DNA of 40,570 bases, taken from assembly GCA_022712945.1 (NCBI GenBank), contig JAFLJP010000158.1, positions 1 through 40,570 of the forward strand, read 5' to 3'. This DNA comes from Gammaproteobacteria bacterium. GTDB lineage: Bacteria > Pseudomonadota > Gammaproteobacteria > RBG-16-57-12. Positions within the stretch are counted from its first letter, which is position 1, and each line of letters begins with the position of its first letter. This document shows positions 15,819 to 24,202 of this stretch, one piece after another. The translations under genes were made by a program, and so were the position numbers. Under the pieces are notes generated by a model. The model made no database searches, was not told the origin of the DNA, and worked only from the letters and a program-made list of their open reading frames with translations.

Positions 15819-16130
15819 TTACTTCAGTGTGAGGATGAATGCAGCTAATTTATCTGCATTTTCAGTCGAGAGGCGTTTTTGAGGAGGCATAGGAATCTTG
15901 CCCCATTTGCCACGGCTGCCATCAGTGATACTTGCCAGTACGGTTGCTTTGCCATCGGCTTCCGCACTGTATTTGGCACCAATGTCATTCCAGGAGGGGC
16001 CCACTACTTTTTTATCGATGGCGTGACAAGCCATGCAGCCACTCTTTTTCGCCAAGGCCAGGTCGGCACTCGCAGTACCTGCAACGAGTAGGGCTGCAAC
16101 AGCAGGAATAGTTAACCAGATAGCTTTCAT
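15819..16130 (-). CDS. Cytochrome c551/c552-like monohaem electron carrier
   Basis: The 103-residue product has signal peptide MKAIWLTIPAVAALLVAGTASA, haem site CMACH, the family sequence VVGPSWNDIGAKY, and a methionine ligand in KIPMPPQ. This is the cytochrome c8 (c551) fold, a periplasmic donor to nitrite reductase or terminal oxidases. GGAGGAG seven bases before the ATG gives a strong ribosome site, so high expression is plausible. No nitrite reductase is nearby, so the partner is unknown. Confidence 0.9.
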   Translation of the reverse strand: MKAIWLTIPAVAALLVAGTASADLALAKKSGCMACHAIDKKVVGPSWNDIGAKYSAEADGKATVLASITDGSRGKWGKIPMPPQKRLSTENADKLAAFILTLK

Positions 16131-16479
16131 TGTAATTCTCCTCCAACGGAAATTTAGTCCCCTTTAATTAGGGGTTGTGCGGGGGATGTTTTTTATATTT
16201 CGAAAAACGGTGTTTTACCACCAGAAACGACTCCCCCAGAAAGATTACTTCATGCCCGCCTTTATAATTTTTTATTACGTGCATGTAGTCTTATGCCATA
16301 GGGCTTTTTATGTGTCAAGACGTAGCGCACCAATCCCCGGGTAAAATGTGATAAGACACACAAAAGAGTGCACCGCATGTGGTGTTGGCACATCCACATT
16401 AGTCGCCTGCCTTTGTGATGAGTTGGGTTGGTGGGGTTTTGGCGTGTATGATAGCCCTCATTTTTGTAAATATGATTGA
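16131..16479. other. Divergent intergenic region between cytochrome c551-like gene and ubiC
   Basis: About 350 bases without a credible gene. It holds an inverted repeat CCCCTTTAATTAGGGG at 16159-16174, close to the cytochrome start, that could be an operator, and a ubiC promoter candidate near 16423-16452. A minus-strand open frame across it has no family resemblance and I treat it as chance. Confidence 0.5.
16423..16452 (+). promoter_or_regulatory. Possible sigma-70 promoter for ubiC-ubiA
   Basis: TTGGGT at 16423-16428 and TATGAT at 16447-16452 are separated by 18 bases, placing a start of transcription about 20 bases before the ubiC GTG. Confidence 0.4.
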
Positions 16480-17046
16480 GTGGTGGTGGTGAATAGCAAT
16501 GTCTCTTGGCATGATAGACGTACGCGTGTTTTAAGGCAGGCCACACCCGTGTTGCGACAGTGGTTACTTGATGATGGTTCATTGACCCGGCGTCTGATCC
16601 AGCTCTGTGGGCACGATTTTAATGTGAAGTTATTGGGGGCGTGCCGGGGCCGCCCACGCCATGATGAACGCCGGGCACTTTCGGTTCGTAGCGGCGAGCA
16701 GGCGCATGTGCGCGAGGTTTATCTCTGTTCAGGAGCTACGCCATTGGTCTATGCCCGTACCGTGATACCGCTCTCCACACTACAAGGATCGGCACGTCGT
16801 CTGGCGCATATGGGAGAGCGCCCACTCGGAGCACTGCTTTTTTCCAGCAAGGGAATGCGTCGTGCCGGGATTCAGGTATCCAGACTGTCGGGGAGTCTAT
16901 TGCAGCATGATTTGAGTGATGAGCCCGTTTGGGGGCGGCGTTCGGTCTTCTATTTGACTGACAAGCCACTGATGGTGAGTGAATATTTTTTGCCATCACT
17001 GTTTGAGTTGGTGGCGAGCAAGGGTGTTAGTGAGGGAGTGAGATGA
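16480..17046 (+). CDS. ubiC: Chorismate lyase UbiC
   Basis: The product converts chorismate to 4-hydroxybenzoate plus pyruvate, the first committed step of ubiquinone synthesis. The 188-residue sequence has the conserved Arg (R78, VREVYL), the GERPLGALLF segment and the catalytic Glu E168 in VSEYFLP. The start is uncertain: four consecutive GTG codons begin at 16480, with no strong Shine-Dalgarno. The stop overlaps the ubiA start by ATGA, so the two are translationally coupled and feed the same pathway. Confidence 0.9.
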   Translation: MVVVNSNVSWHDRRTRVLRQATPVLRQWLLDDGSLTRRLIQLCGHDFNVKLLGACRGRPRHDERRALSVRSGEQAHVREVYLCSGATPLVYARTVIPLSTLQGSARRLAHMGERPLGALLFSSKGMRRAGIQVSRLSGSLLQHDLSDEPVWGRRSVFYLTDKPLMVSEYFLPSLFELVASKGVSEGVR

Positions 17047-17912
17047 ATTTGGCGTTGCAAGGGCGTTGGCGACACTACTTTTTGTTGATGAGGCTAGATC
17101 GCCCCGTGGGTATTTATCTGCTGCTTTGGCCCTGTATGTGGGCGTTGTGGGTTGCCGCAGAAGGTGTGCCTGGTGGATTGAACCTGGCTGTTTTTATTAT
17201 CGGTGTTGTTCTGATGCGTTCAGCCGGTTGTGTGATTAATGATTACGCTGATCGTGATTTTGATCCGCATGTTGAACGCACTAAGCAGCGCCCAATTGCC
17301 TGTGGAGCCGTCTCAAAAGAGGAGGCGTTGCTGTTGGCGGGTGGGTTGGCGTTGTTGGCTTTTCTCTTTGTTTTGCTACTCAATACCCTGACCATTTGGC
17401 TCTCATTTGTCGCGGTCGCACTGGCGGGTATCTACCCCTTTATGAAACGCTATACCTACATGCCTCAGATTTTTCTCGGGTTGGCGTTTGGCTGGGGTGT
17501 GCCAATGGCATTCGCTGCTGAAACCGGTGCAATTCCGACGGTGGCGTGGTTGTTATTGGCCGCAACAGTAGTGTGGGCAACCGCGTATGACACCATTTAT
17601 GCGATGATAGATCGCAAAGATGATTTAAAGATAGGGGTGCGCTCCACAGCGATTCTATTTGGCACGGCAGATAAAATTATTGTTGGCATATTGCAGGCGT
17701 TGGTGGTTTTTATTCTATTTCTTGTGGGGCAGCGATTGTCGCTGGGAGGCTATTACCAAATAGCGTTAATGGCCGGCGCTCTATTGATGGTCTATCAGCA
17801 ATATTTGATTCGTCACCGTGATGCGGCTGGCTGTATGAAAGCATTTAAAAATAATCATTGGTTTGGTTTGGTGGTTTTTTTGGGTGTGGTGGCTCATTAC
17901 GCACTAGCTTAG
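17043..17912 (+). CDS. ubiA: 4-hydroxybenzoate polyprenyltransferase UbiA
   Basis: This is an inner-membrane prenyltransferase that attaches the polyprenyl tail to 4-hydroxybenzoate. It has 289 residues and multiple hydrophobic helices. The two Asp-rich Mg-diphosphate sites are NDYADRDFD (66-74) and YDTIYAMIDRKDD (182-194). The N-terminal DRPVGIYLLLWP is also typical. It follows ubiC with a 4-base overlap and ends before a palindromic repeat that may act as transcript end. Confidence 0.95.
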   Translation: MNLALQGRWRHYFLLMRLDRPVGIYLLLWPCMWALWVAAEGVPGGLNLAVFIIGVVLMRSAGCVINDYADRDFDPHVERTKQRPIACGAVSKEEALLLAGGLALLAFLFVLLLNTLTIWLSFVAVALAGIYPFMKRYTYMPQIFLGLAFGWGVPMAFAAETGAIPTVAWLLLAATVVWATAYDTIYAMIDRKDDLKIGVRSTAILFGTADKIIVGILQALVVFILFLVGQRLSLGGYYQIALMAGALLMVYQQYLIRHRDAAGCMKAFKNNHWFGLVVFLGVVAHYALA

Positions 17913-17930
17913 TGGTCTATCAACTGAATC

Positions 17931-17985
17931 CTAAGGGATGTAGAAGAAGCAAACGCGGTATTTTAATAAATTCTACATCCCTAAG
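17931..17985. repeat. Palindromic intergenic repeat (REP/MITE-like), full copy
   Basis: Left arm CTAAGGGATGTAGAA and right arm TTCTACATCCCTAAG pair over 14 of 15 positions around a 25-base loop. The loop and right arm contain 28 bases identical to 5593-5620. It lies between ubiA and yrbG and could form a stable RNA hairpin after ubiA. Confidence 0.75.
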
Positions 17986-18107
17986 TTGATAAATCACTGG
18001 TTTGGCTTGTGGTATGATCCGTCAATATTAAAAGTGGTTGCTGTTCTCGGACAGGCTCCGTTGTTTCGGACGCAGTCTAAATTATTTGGAGTGAGTTTCT
18101 CTCGGTT

Positions 18108-19082
18108 ATGTTGTTATCTTCTGTTGCAATTTTATTAGGTTTGGCGGTGCTGGTCTGGAGCGCGGATCGCTTTGTTCTGGGTGCGTCAGCGGTGGCGCGT
18201 AACTACGGTATCTCACCACTAATTATTGGTATGACCATTCTCGGTTTTGGCACCTCAGCCCCCGAAATGCTGGTTTCAGGCATGGCGGCCTGGGAGGGCA
18301 ATCCTACTATTGGGGTGGGTAATGCACTGGGTTCCAATATTGCCAATATCGCCCTGGTGTTGGGTTTTACCGCCATAGTCTCTCCGATGGTGGTGCGCTC
18401 AAAAGTATTGAAACGTGAGTTTCCGTTGCTTTTTTTAGTGATGGGTTTGGCCGCTGTATTGATGATCGACAATGATCTGAGTCGTGTCGATGGTTTTATT
18501 CTACTCTCCGGTGTGGTGGTGATGTTGTGGTGGATGATTCGTCTTGCCCGCCAGGAGCAGACGGGCGAAGAGCCACTGGAAGCCGAGTTTGATGATGAAA
18601 TTCCGGCTGATATGTCAACGGGTAGGGCGCTTTTTTGGTTGGTACTGGGTCTTGTACTGTTGATGGTGAGTTCGCAGCTGTTGGTTTGGGGCGCGGTTAA
18701 TGTGGCACACTATTTCGGTGTCAGTGATCTGATTATTGGGCTGACCATTATTGCCATTGGTACCAGCTTGCCAGAATTGGCGGCAACCGTCTCTGCGGCA
18801 CTAAAGAAAGAGCATGAGATGGCCATTGGTAATATCATTGGCTCAAATTTATTCAATATTCTGGCGGTTTTGGCACTACCGGGAATTATCATGCCGACGG
18901 TGCTGGAGCCGGAGGTGATGAGTCGTGATTTTGTTGTCATGGTGGTATTAACAGTAGCGCTGTTCTTGATGGCGTATGGGTTTAAGGGTAAGGATGGTCA
19001 AATTAACCGTATTGAAGGCGCTGTTTTATTAGCCTCTTTTATTGGTTATATGGTCATGCTCTATTTTTCAGTGGTGGGGTAA
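18108..19082 (+). CDS. yrbG: Sodium/calcium exchanger family protein YrbG
   Basis: This 324-residue inner-membrane cation/Ca2+ antiporter of the CaCA family has two inverted halves. Each carries an alpha repeat: GFGTSAPEMLVS with GNALGSNIANI, and GTSLPELAATVSAAL with GNIIGSNLFNI. The conserved acidic residues in both GTS-PE motifs are present, so ion exchange should be possible. About ten membrane helices are visible. It leads the kdsD-kdsC-lpt cluster, as in E. coli. An extended -10 (TGGTATGAT ending 18018) may drive it. The only GGAG-like site is far (about 18 bases) from the ATG. Confidence 0.92.
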   Translation: MLLSSVAILLGLAVLVWSADRFVLGASAVARNYGISPLIIGMTILGFGTSAPEMLVSGMAAWEGNPTIGVGNALGSNIANIALVLGFTAIVSPMVVRSKVLKREFPLLFLVMGLAAVLMIDNDLSRVDGFILLSGVVVMLWWMIRLARQEQTGEEPLEAEFDDEIPADMSTGRALFWLVLGLVLLMVSSQLLVWGAVNVAHYFGVSDLIIGLTIIAIGTSLPELAATVSAALKKEHEMAIGNIIGSNLFNILAVLALPGIIMPTVLEPEVMSRDFVVMVVLTVALFLMAYGFKGKDGQINRIEGAVLLASFIGYMVMLYFSVVG

Positions 19083-19088
19083 CAGATT

Positions 19089-19292
19089 ATGGCGGAGTTA
19101 TTAACGGTTGCAAATGTGAAGTGTCAAAGTTGTGTAAATAACATCATTTCAGGGTTGCTGGCGCGAGATGAGGTGATGGAAGTTGAGGTTGAACCGACCA
19201 CGGGTACCGTGATTATCAGCGGCGATGATCTTGATCGTGCCGATTTGGCGCGCTGCCTGGATGCGCTGGGCTACCCTGAGGTGGCAGAGTAA
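19089..19292 (+). CDS. Small HMA-domain (heavy-metal-associated) protein
   Basis: The 67-residue product has the beta-alpha-beta-beta-alpha-beta pattern of CopZ/Atx1 metallochaperones. The metal loop is VKCQSC (Cys13 and Cys16), followed by VNNI and a C-terminal LDALGYPEV. The usual Met before the loop is absent (NVKCQSC). It starts six bases after yrbG and ends seven bases before kdsD, so it is part of the LPS operon. Copper or another soft metal is the family norm; the metal and the partner here are unknown, and no P-type ATPase is in view. Confidence 0.82.
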   Translation: MAELLTVANVKCQSCVNNIISGLLARDEVMEVEVEPTTGTVIISGDDLDRADLARCLDALGYPEVAE

Positions 19293-19298
19293 AATAAG

Positions 19299-20279
19299 AT
19301 GAATAAGCAGAAAGTAATTGCGTTGGCGACAGCCGTCCTGAAAACAGAGGCGGCATCCGTGACCGCGTTGATTGTCCGGGTGGATGATGACTTTGTTCGT
19401 GCCTGTGAAATCATGCTGGCCTGTGACGGGCGGGTGGTGGTGACGGGGATGGGGAAGTCAGGCCATATCGGTAACAAGGTGGCGGCGACGCTGGCCAGTA
19501 CCGGGACACCGGCTTTCTTTATGCACCCTGGTGAAGCCAGTCATGGTGATCTGGGAATGATTACGCCAAAAGATGTCGTTCTGGCTTACTCCAATTCGGG
19601 TGAGACCGATGAGTTGAGAACCATTTTGCCGTTGCTGCGCCGCGTGGGGGTGCCGATGATTGCGTTAACCGGAAACCCGGATTCCACTCTGGCTTGTGAA
19701 GCGGATGTGCACATTAATGTGAGTGTTGAAAAAGAGGCCTGCCCGCTTGGTTTGGCACCAACTGCCAGCACCACTGCGGCGTTGGCGATGAGTGATGCTT
19801 TAGCGGTTTCATTGCTGGAGACACGCGGTTTTACGGCCGAAGATTTTGCCCTCTCCCACCCTGGAGGCAGTCTGGGTCGCCGGTTGCTACTGCATGTTAG
19901 TGACATTATGCATGATGATGCCGCGATCCCTTTGGTTACCGGCGAACAGCCGATGAGTGATGCTCTGGTTGAGATGACTCGCCAGGGTTTGGGCATGGTT
20001 GTGGTGGTCGATTCACATGAAAATCTGCAGTTGCGAGGTGTCTTTACCGACGGTGATCTTCGTCGCATGCTCGATCATGGCGAGATTAACCTGCACCAGA
20101 TGTTGGTGCGAGATCACATGACCGCACCCTGTCAGTCGGTGCGGGCCAGCATGTTGGCGGCTGAGGCGCTGAAAATACTCGATGAGTATAAAATCAATGC
20201 GTTACCCGTAGTTGATGATGCCGGGTGCGTGATTGGTGCTTTCAATATGCATGACTTGTTGCGAGCGGGCGTAGTATAG
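19299..20279 (+). CDS. kdsD: Arabinose-5-phosphate isomerase KdsD
   Basis: The product interconverts ribulose-5-phosphate and arabinose-5-phosphate, the first step of KDO synthesis for lipopolysaccharide. Its 326 residues comprise an N-terminal SIS domain (VVTGMGKSGHIGNKVAATLASTG broken into motifs GMGKSGHIG and SNSGETDEL) and two CBS domains from about 205 to the end. Typical length and order. It is directly followed by kdsC, the third pathway step. Confidence 0.95.
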   Translation: MNKQKVIALATAVLKTEAASVTALIVRVDDDFVRACEIMLACDGRVVVTGMGKSGHIGNKVAATLASTGTPAFFMHPGEASHGDLGMITPKDVVLAYSNSGETDELRTILPLLRRVGVPMIALTGNPDSTLACEADVHINVSVEKEACPLGLAPTASTTAALAMSDALAVSLLETRGFTAEDFALSHPGGSLGRRLLLHVSDIMHDDAAIPLVTGEQPMSDALVEMTRQGLGMVVVVDSHENLQLRGVFTDGDLRRMLDHGEINLHQMLVRDHMTAPCQSVRASMLAAEALKILDEYKINALPVVDDAGCVIGAFNMHDLLRAGVV

Positions 20280-20305
20280 GATTGATAAACAGTGCAGGTG
20301 GCGAT

Positions 20306-20827
20306 ATGCAGGATATTCTAGAACGGGCAAAACAAATTAAGCTGATTATTTTTGATGTGGATGGTGTTTTGACCGACGGCAGCCTCTATTTTAGCGACGA
20401 TGGTCAAGAGATGAAGGCGTTCAATTCACGTGATGGTCATGGGATGAAAATGCTGCGTGAGAGTGGTGTCGAGGTGGCAATTATCACCGGTCGTACCTCT
20501 AATGTAGTGACGCACCGCATGGAAAATCTTGGTATTAAACACGTCTACCAAGGGCAACATGAGAAGTTGCCCGCCTTCCTAACGTTAATTGATAAGCTGG
20601 GCGTGAAGGCCGATGAAGTGGCTTATGTGGGTGACGATGTGGTTGACCTGCCGATTATGCGTCGTGTTGGTTTGGCGGTCGCGGTGCAGGATGCGCATGG
20701 TTGGGTCAAGCGGCATGCCCATTGGCAGACCCCAAGCGATGGTGGTCGCGGTGCAGCTCGTGATATTTGTGAGTTGATTATGGAGGCGCAAGGTTGCCTT
20801 GAGTCAACCTTGAGCCAATATCTATGA
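20306..20827 (+). CDS. kdsC: KDO-8-phosphate phosphatase KdsC
   Basis: This HAD-superfamily phosphatase releases KDO from KDO-8-phosphate. The 173-residue product from ATG 20306 shows motif I FDVDGVLTDG, the substrate-specificity loop ITGRTS, and motif III/IV GDDVVDLPIM. A TTG at 20282 would add eight residues, but AGG-TGG lies seven bases before the ATG. It has no cap domain, as expected for a tetrameric C0-type HAD. The stop overlaps a 13-codon mini-ORF leading into lptC. Confidence 0.94.
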   Translation: MQDILERAKQIKLIIFDVDGVLTDGSLYFSDDGQEMKAFNSRDGHGMKMLRESGVEVAIITGRTSNVVTHRMENLGIKHVYQGQHEKLPAFLTLIDKLGVKADEVAYVGDDVVDLPIMRRVGLAVAVQDAHGWVKRHAHWQTPSDGGRGAARDICELIMEAQGCLESTLSQYL

Positions 20828-20865
20828 TGGAGACAAACTACATTATTGTGAGTTCTGCTTGCTGA
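20824..20865 (+). CDS. Possible 13-codon coupling mini-ORF between kdsC and lptC
   Basis: ATG at 20824 overlaps the kdsC stop by ATGA and encodes MMETNYIIVSSAC. Its TGA at 20863 lies inside the first codons of lptC, whose TTG start is at 20859. The geometry suits termination-reinitiation coupling. It is short and may be chance. Confidence 0.25.
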   Translation: MMETNYIIVSSAC

Positions 20866-21425
20866 TCAGCAAGCAACAGCTCATTGTGGGCGCTGGCTTA
20901 CTGGTTGTCGCCATCATGGGATGGTTCTCACAGGAGGTGCTGGAGTCTCAGGATGAGGTGAACTTGGTGATGGAGCATCAGTCTGACTTCCATATGCGAG
21001 GATTGAAACTTTATGTCTCCGGTGATGATGGTAGCGCGAAATATCACCTCTCTGCCCGCTCATTGGTTCACTTTCCACTCAGTGATACGATGACCCTGGA
21101 AGCCCCTCAAATCGATGTTTATCGTCAGGGTCAACCCGCCTGGGTAATGGCGGCTGAGCAAGGTATCCTGAAAAATAGAGAGCAGCAGTTAGACTTGTAC
21201 CACGGTGTCACCCTCTATAAAGGGGAGAGCAATAATTCACCTCTGCGCCTGGAGACAGACAGTCTATTAATCGATCTTGCTAAAAAACAGGCGAGCAGTG
21301 TGGCAGATATATTTCTTCAACAACACGATGTGGGTGAGCTGCGAGGGCGAGGTCTGCTGCTCGATCTGCAACAAAATCGTCTACAGCTCCAATCTCACGT
21401 TCGGGTAAGGTATGAAAACTATTAA
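20859..21425 (+). CDS. lptC: LPS export protein LptC
   Basis: This single-pass inner-membrane protein links the LptB2FG transporter to periplasmic LptA. The 188-residue product has one N-terminal helix (LIVGAGLLVVAIMGW) and a periplasmic beta-jellyroll with segments DFHMRGLKLYVSGDDG and LEAPQIDVY that fit LptC. The start is probably TTG at 20859; no ATG with a ribosome site is available, and initiation may depend on the upstream mini-ORF. It overlaps lptA by 14 bases. Confidence 0.88.
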   Translation: MLISKQQLIVGAGLLVVAIMGWFSQEVLESQDEVNLVMEHQSDFHMRGLKLYVSGDDGSAKYHLSARSLVHFPLSDTMTLEAPQIDVYRQGQPAWVMAAEQGILKNREQQLDLYHGVTLYKGESNNSPLRLETDSLLIDLAKKQASSVADIFLQQHDVGELRGRGLLLDLQQNRLQLQSHVRVRYENY

Positions 21426-21954
21426 CCAATGGTCTCAATGGGGGTGTCTCCTGACGGTGTTGTTTTCCACGCAGTTGATAGCGGCAGAGACAGACCGTAA
21501 GGCGCCGGTGCTCATAGAGGCTTCTGAGGTATTGATCGATGAACCCAAGGGAATTAGCACCTATCGTGGTGAAGTGCTCTTTCAGCAAGGAGGGATGAGT
21601 TTACGTGCCGATCAGGTGTCGGTTTTCAGTAGTGAACGCTCACTGCATCGAATTGAAGCCGAGGGCGCGCCCGTTTTCTTTGAAATAAAAAGTGAAAACG
21701 GCAAAACGACGCGTGCTGAAGCAAAAAAAATGCGTTATCAAATGAGCGATGGGCAGCTGCTCATGGAAGGTAAGGCTCAGTTGTGGCAAGGCGGAAACCA
21801 TTTTAGTGGCGGACGAATTGAGTTTGATGTCTATAACGACAGAATTTTGGCAAGCGGCCAGGGTCACGAGAAACAACGGGTTAGGGTTGTTATTCAGCCG
21901 GAGGTTCTCCATCAAAAAAGAGAGCCTGAATCCGATGGGGCCAAACGTGAGTAG
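21412..21954 (+). CDS. lptA: LPS transport periplasmic protein LptA
   Basis: The 180-residue product has signal peptide [21 protein letters not shown] and an OstA-type beta-jellyroll ([19 protein letters not shown], then [22 protein letters not shown] and [13 protein letters not shown]). It forms the periplasmic bridge carrying LPS to LptD. The C-terminus overlaps the start of lptB. Order lptC-lptA-lptB is canonical. Confidence 0.93.
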   Translation: MKTINQWSQWGCLLTVLFSTQLIAAETDRKAPVLIEASEVLIDEPKGISTYRGEVLFQQGGMSLRADQVSVFSSERSLHRIEAEGAPVFFEIKSENGKTTRAEAKKMRYQMSDGQLLMEGKAQLWQGGNHFSGGRIEFDVYNDRILASGQGHEKQRVRVVIQPEVLHQKREPESDGAKRE

Positions 21955-22672
21955 CTTGGTTATCAAGGGCATTGCAAAGCAGTATGGTAGCCGCCAGGTT
22001 GTTAAAGATGTCTCTCTACAGGTTGATAGTGGCGAAGTGGTTGGATTGCTTGGCCCGAATGGGGCGGGGAAAACAACCAGTTTTTACATGGTTGTGGGGT
22101 TAGTTCCCTGTGATAAAGGAGAGATCACCCTGCAGGGTGATGACCTTACCGTATTGCCGTTGCATGCCCGTGCCAAACGGGGTATTGGTTATCTGCCACA
22201 GGAAGCGTCGGTGTTTCGCAAGCTCTCAGTGGCCGATAATATCATGGCTGTATTAGAGCTTGATGGTGACTCTTCCTTAAGCCAGCGACAACAAAAACTT
22301 GAAGCGCTACTGCAAGAGTTTCATCTTGTGCCTATACGAGATAGCCTAGGGATGAGCTTGTCGGGGGGTGAGCGCCGCCGGGTCGAAATTGCTCGGGCGT
22401 TGGCAGCTGATCCAAAATTTATTTTACTTGATGAGCCCTTTGCTGGTGTGGATCCGATCTCAGTGATTGATATACAGCAGATTATCCAACACCTTTGCCA
22501 GCGAGGAATTGGTGTGTTGATTACGGATCACAATGTTCGTGAAACATTGGGTATCTGCCAGCGTGCCTACATCATGAGTGCAGGTGAGGTTTTAGCTGCA
22601 GGAACACCACAAGAGATATTAGAAAACCAGCGAGTAAAAGAGGTTTATCTAGGGCACGGTTTTAAGATGTAG
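21947..22672 (+). CDS. lptB: LPS export ABC transporter ATPase LptB
   Basis: GTG at 21947 gives 241 residues, the same length as E. coli LptB and alignable residue for residue at the N-terminus ([14 protein letters not shown]); GGGG lies six bases upstream. An ATG at 21935 would add MGPN. The protein has Walker [10 protein letters not shown], signature LSGGERRR, Walker B FILLDEP and switch His in ITDHNVRE. It energises extraction of LPS from the inner membrane. It overlaps lptA by eight bases. Confidence 0.94.
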   Translation: MSSLVIKGIAKQYGSRQVVKDVSLQVDSGEVVGLLGPNGAGKTTSFYMVVGLVPCDKGEITLQGDDLTVLPLHARAKRGIGYLPQEASVFRKLSVADNIMAVLELDGDSSLSQRQQKLEALLQEFHLVPIRDSLGMSLSGGERRRVEIARALAADPKFILLDEPFAGVDPISVIDIQQIIQHLCQRGIGVLITDHNVRETLGICQRAYIMSAGEVLAAGTPQEILENQRVKEVYLGHGFKM

Positions 22673-22714
22673 GCATCAATGCCGCTAAGGTGCTGGGAGA
22701 GAAAAGAAAACAGC

Positions 22715-24187
22715 ATGAAACAAACACTTCAAATAAAACTTGGTCAAAGCCTGACCATGACGCCCCAATTGCAACAGGCAATACGCTTGTTGCAACTCTC
22801 CAGTCTGGAGTTGGAAGCGGAAATACAAGAGGCTCTTGACTCTAATCCACTACTTGAAGTGGATGAGGAGTCTGATCGCAGCAATGAAGCGTCGCCAGAC
22901 GAACGCTCAACGGTGGAAGTCAGCAGTGAAAGCAGCGTTGAGGCCCCAGCACAAGAAGAGCGTGAACTACAAAATAGCGACAATATTCCCGAAGACCTAC
23001 CCGTAGACAGCGGCTGGGACGATGTGTTTGAAGCACCTGCCGGCCCAATGTTGGGTGGTGCGGATGATGATCAGCGTGAATTTGAACACGGCAGCAGCGG
23101 CCAATCTCTACAAGAGTATCTTACCTGGCAAATTGAAATGAGTAATCTGTCGTTACGTGACCGCGATATTGCGGGTACCATCATTGATTCAATTGATGAT
23201 GACGGCTACCTCACAACAACCCTGGATGAATTCCTTGTCGGTTTTGATGAAGATGACGACATTGAGCTTGACGAGATAGAGGCCGTTTTGCGTGTGGTAC
23301 AAAACTGTGACCCAGTGGGTGTTGCGGCACGTGATTTGCGTGAGTCGATGTTATTGCAACTTCAGCAGTATGATGTTGAAACACCTTGGCTTCAGGAGGG
23401 GTTACAGCTGATTGGTGAATTCATGGGTCTGTTGGCTGCCCGCGATTTCAAGCAGATCATGCGGCGAATGAAGTTAAGTGAAGAGGCGTTGATGGCGGTT
23501 ATTGCGCTGGTACAGTCGGTTAATCCTCGTCCGGGAAACAGCATCGCTGAGGCACCGTCGGAGTATGTGGTTCCTGAAGTCCTAGTAAAAAAAGTAAAAG
23601 GTAAGTGGAAGGTCGAACTAAATCCGGAATGCGCACCAAAAATAAAGGTAAACCCCTATTATTCTGGTATGATTCGACGTGCGGATAGCAGTGCCGATAA
23701 TACCTATTTAAAAAATAACCTTCAGGAGGCACGCTGGTTTATCAAGAGCCTGAAAAGCCGCAGTGAAACACTGTTGAAGGTCTCCAAATGTATTGTGGAG
23801 TATCAACGTGCTTTCTTTGAATATGGCGAAGAGGCGATGAGAGCACTAGTATTAGCAGATGTAGCCGAAGAAGTTGAGATGCATGAATCGACGATCTCCC
23901 GTGTGACTACAAAAAAATATATGCATACGCCGCGAGGCATTTTTGAATTAAAATACTTTTTTTCAAGCCATGTGGGTACGGTGGGTGGCGGTGAATGTTC
24001 TTCCACTGCTATTCGTGCCCTACTCAAGAAACTAATCACTGCTGAAGAGCCTAAAAAGCCCTTGAGTGATAACAAATTGGCAGGCTTGTTGGGGGAGCAA
24101 GGAATTAATGTTGCTCGCCGAACTGTTGCCAAATACCGTGAGGCGATGTCTATTCCTCCTTCAAATGAACGTAAGCGACTCGGTTAA
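22715..24187 (+). CDS. rpoN: RNA polymerase sigma-54 factor RpoN
   Basis: The product is 490 residues from ATG 22715. Region I is glutamine- and leucine-rich (LGQSLTMTPQLQQAIRLLQL) and contacts activators. An acidic region II follows at about 50-110. Then come the core-binding domain, the HTH (ESTISRVTTKKYMHTPRG), and the C-terminal RpoN box ARRTVAKYRE that reads the -24 element. An upstream ATG at 22679 would add 12 unlike residues. It is embedded between lptB and hpf as in many gammaproteobacteria, linking nitrogen-type regulation to envelope genes. Confidence 0.96.
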   Translation: MKQTLQIKLGQSLTMTPQLQQAIRLLQLSSLELEAEIQEALDSNPLLEVDEESDRSNEASPDERSTVEVSSESSVEAPAQEERELQNSDNIPEDLPVDSGWDDVFEAPAGPMLGGADDDQREFEHGSSGQSLQEYLTWQIEMSNLSLRDRDIAGTIIDSIDDDGYLTTTLDEFLVGFDEDDDIELDEIEAVLRVVQNCDPVGVAARDLRESMLLQLQQYDVETPWLQEGLQLIGEFMGLLAARDFKQIMRRMKLSEEALMAVIALVQSVNPRPGNSIAEAPSEYVVPEVLVKKVKGKWKVELNPECAPKIKVNPYYSGMIRRADSSADNTYLKNNLQEARWFIKSLKSRSETLLKVSKCIVEYQRAFFEYGEEAMRALVLADVAEEVEMHESTISRVTTKKYMHTPRGIFELKYFFSSHVGTVGGGECSSTAIRALLKKLITAEEPKKPLSDNKLAGLLGEQGINVARRTVAKYREAMSIPPSNERKRLG

Positions 24188-24202
24188 GACTAGGAGTTAA
24201 TA

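Noticed and set aside
16262..16582. A 106-codon minus-strand frame between the cytochrome c551-like gene and ubiC
   Set aside because: It overlaps the ubiC 5' end, is His- and Asn-rich without domain pattern, and lacks a ribosome site.
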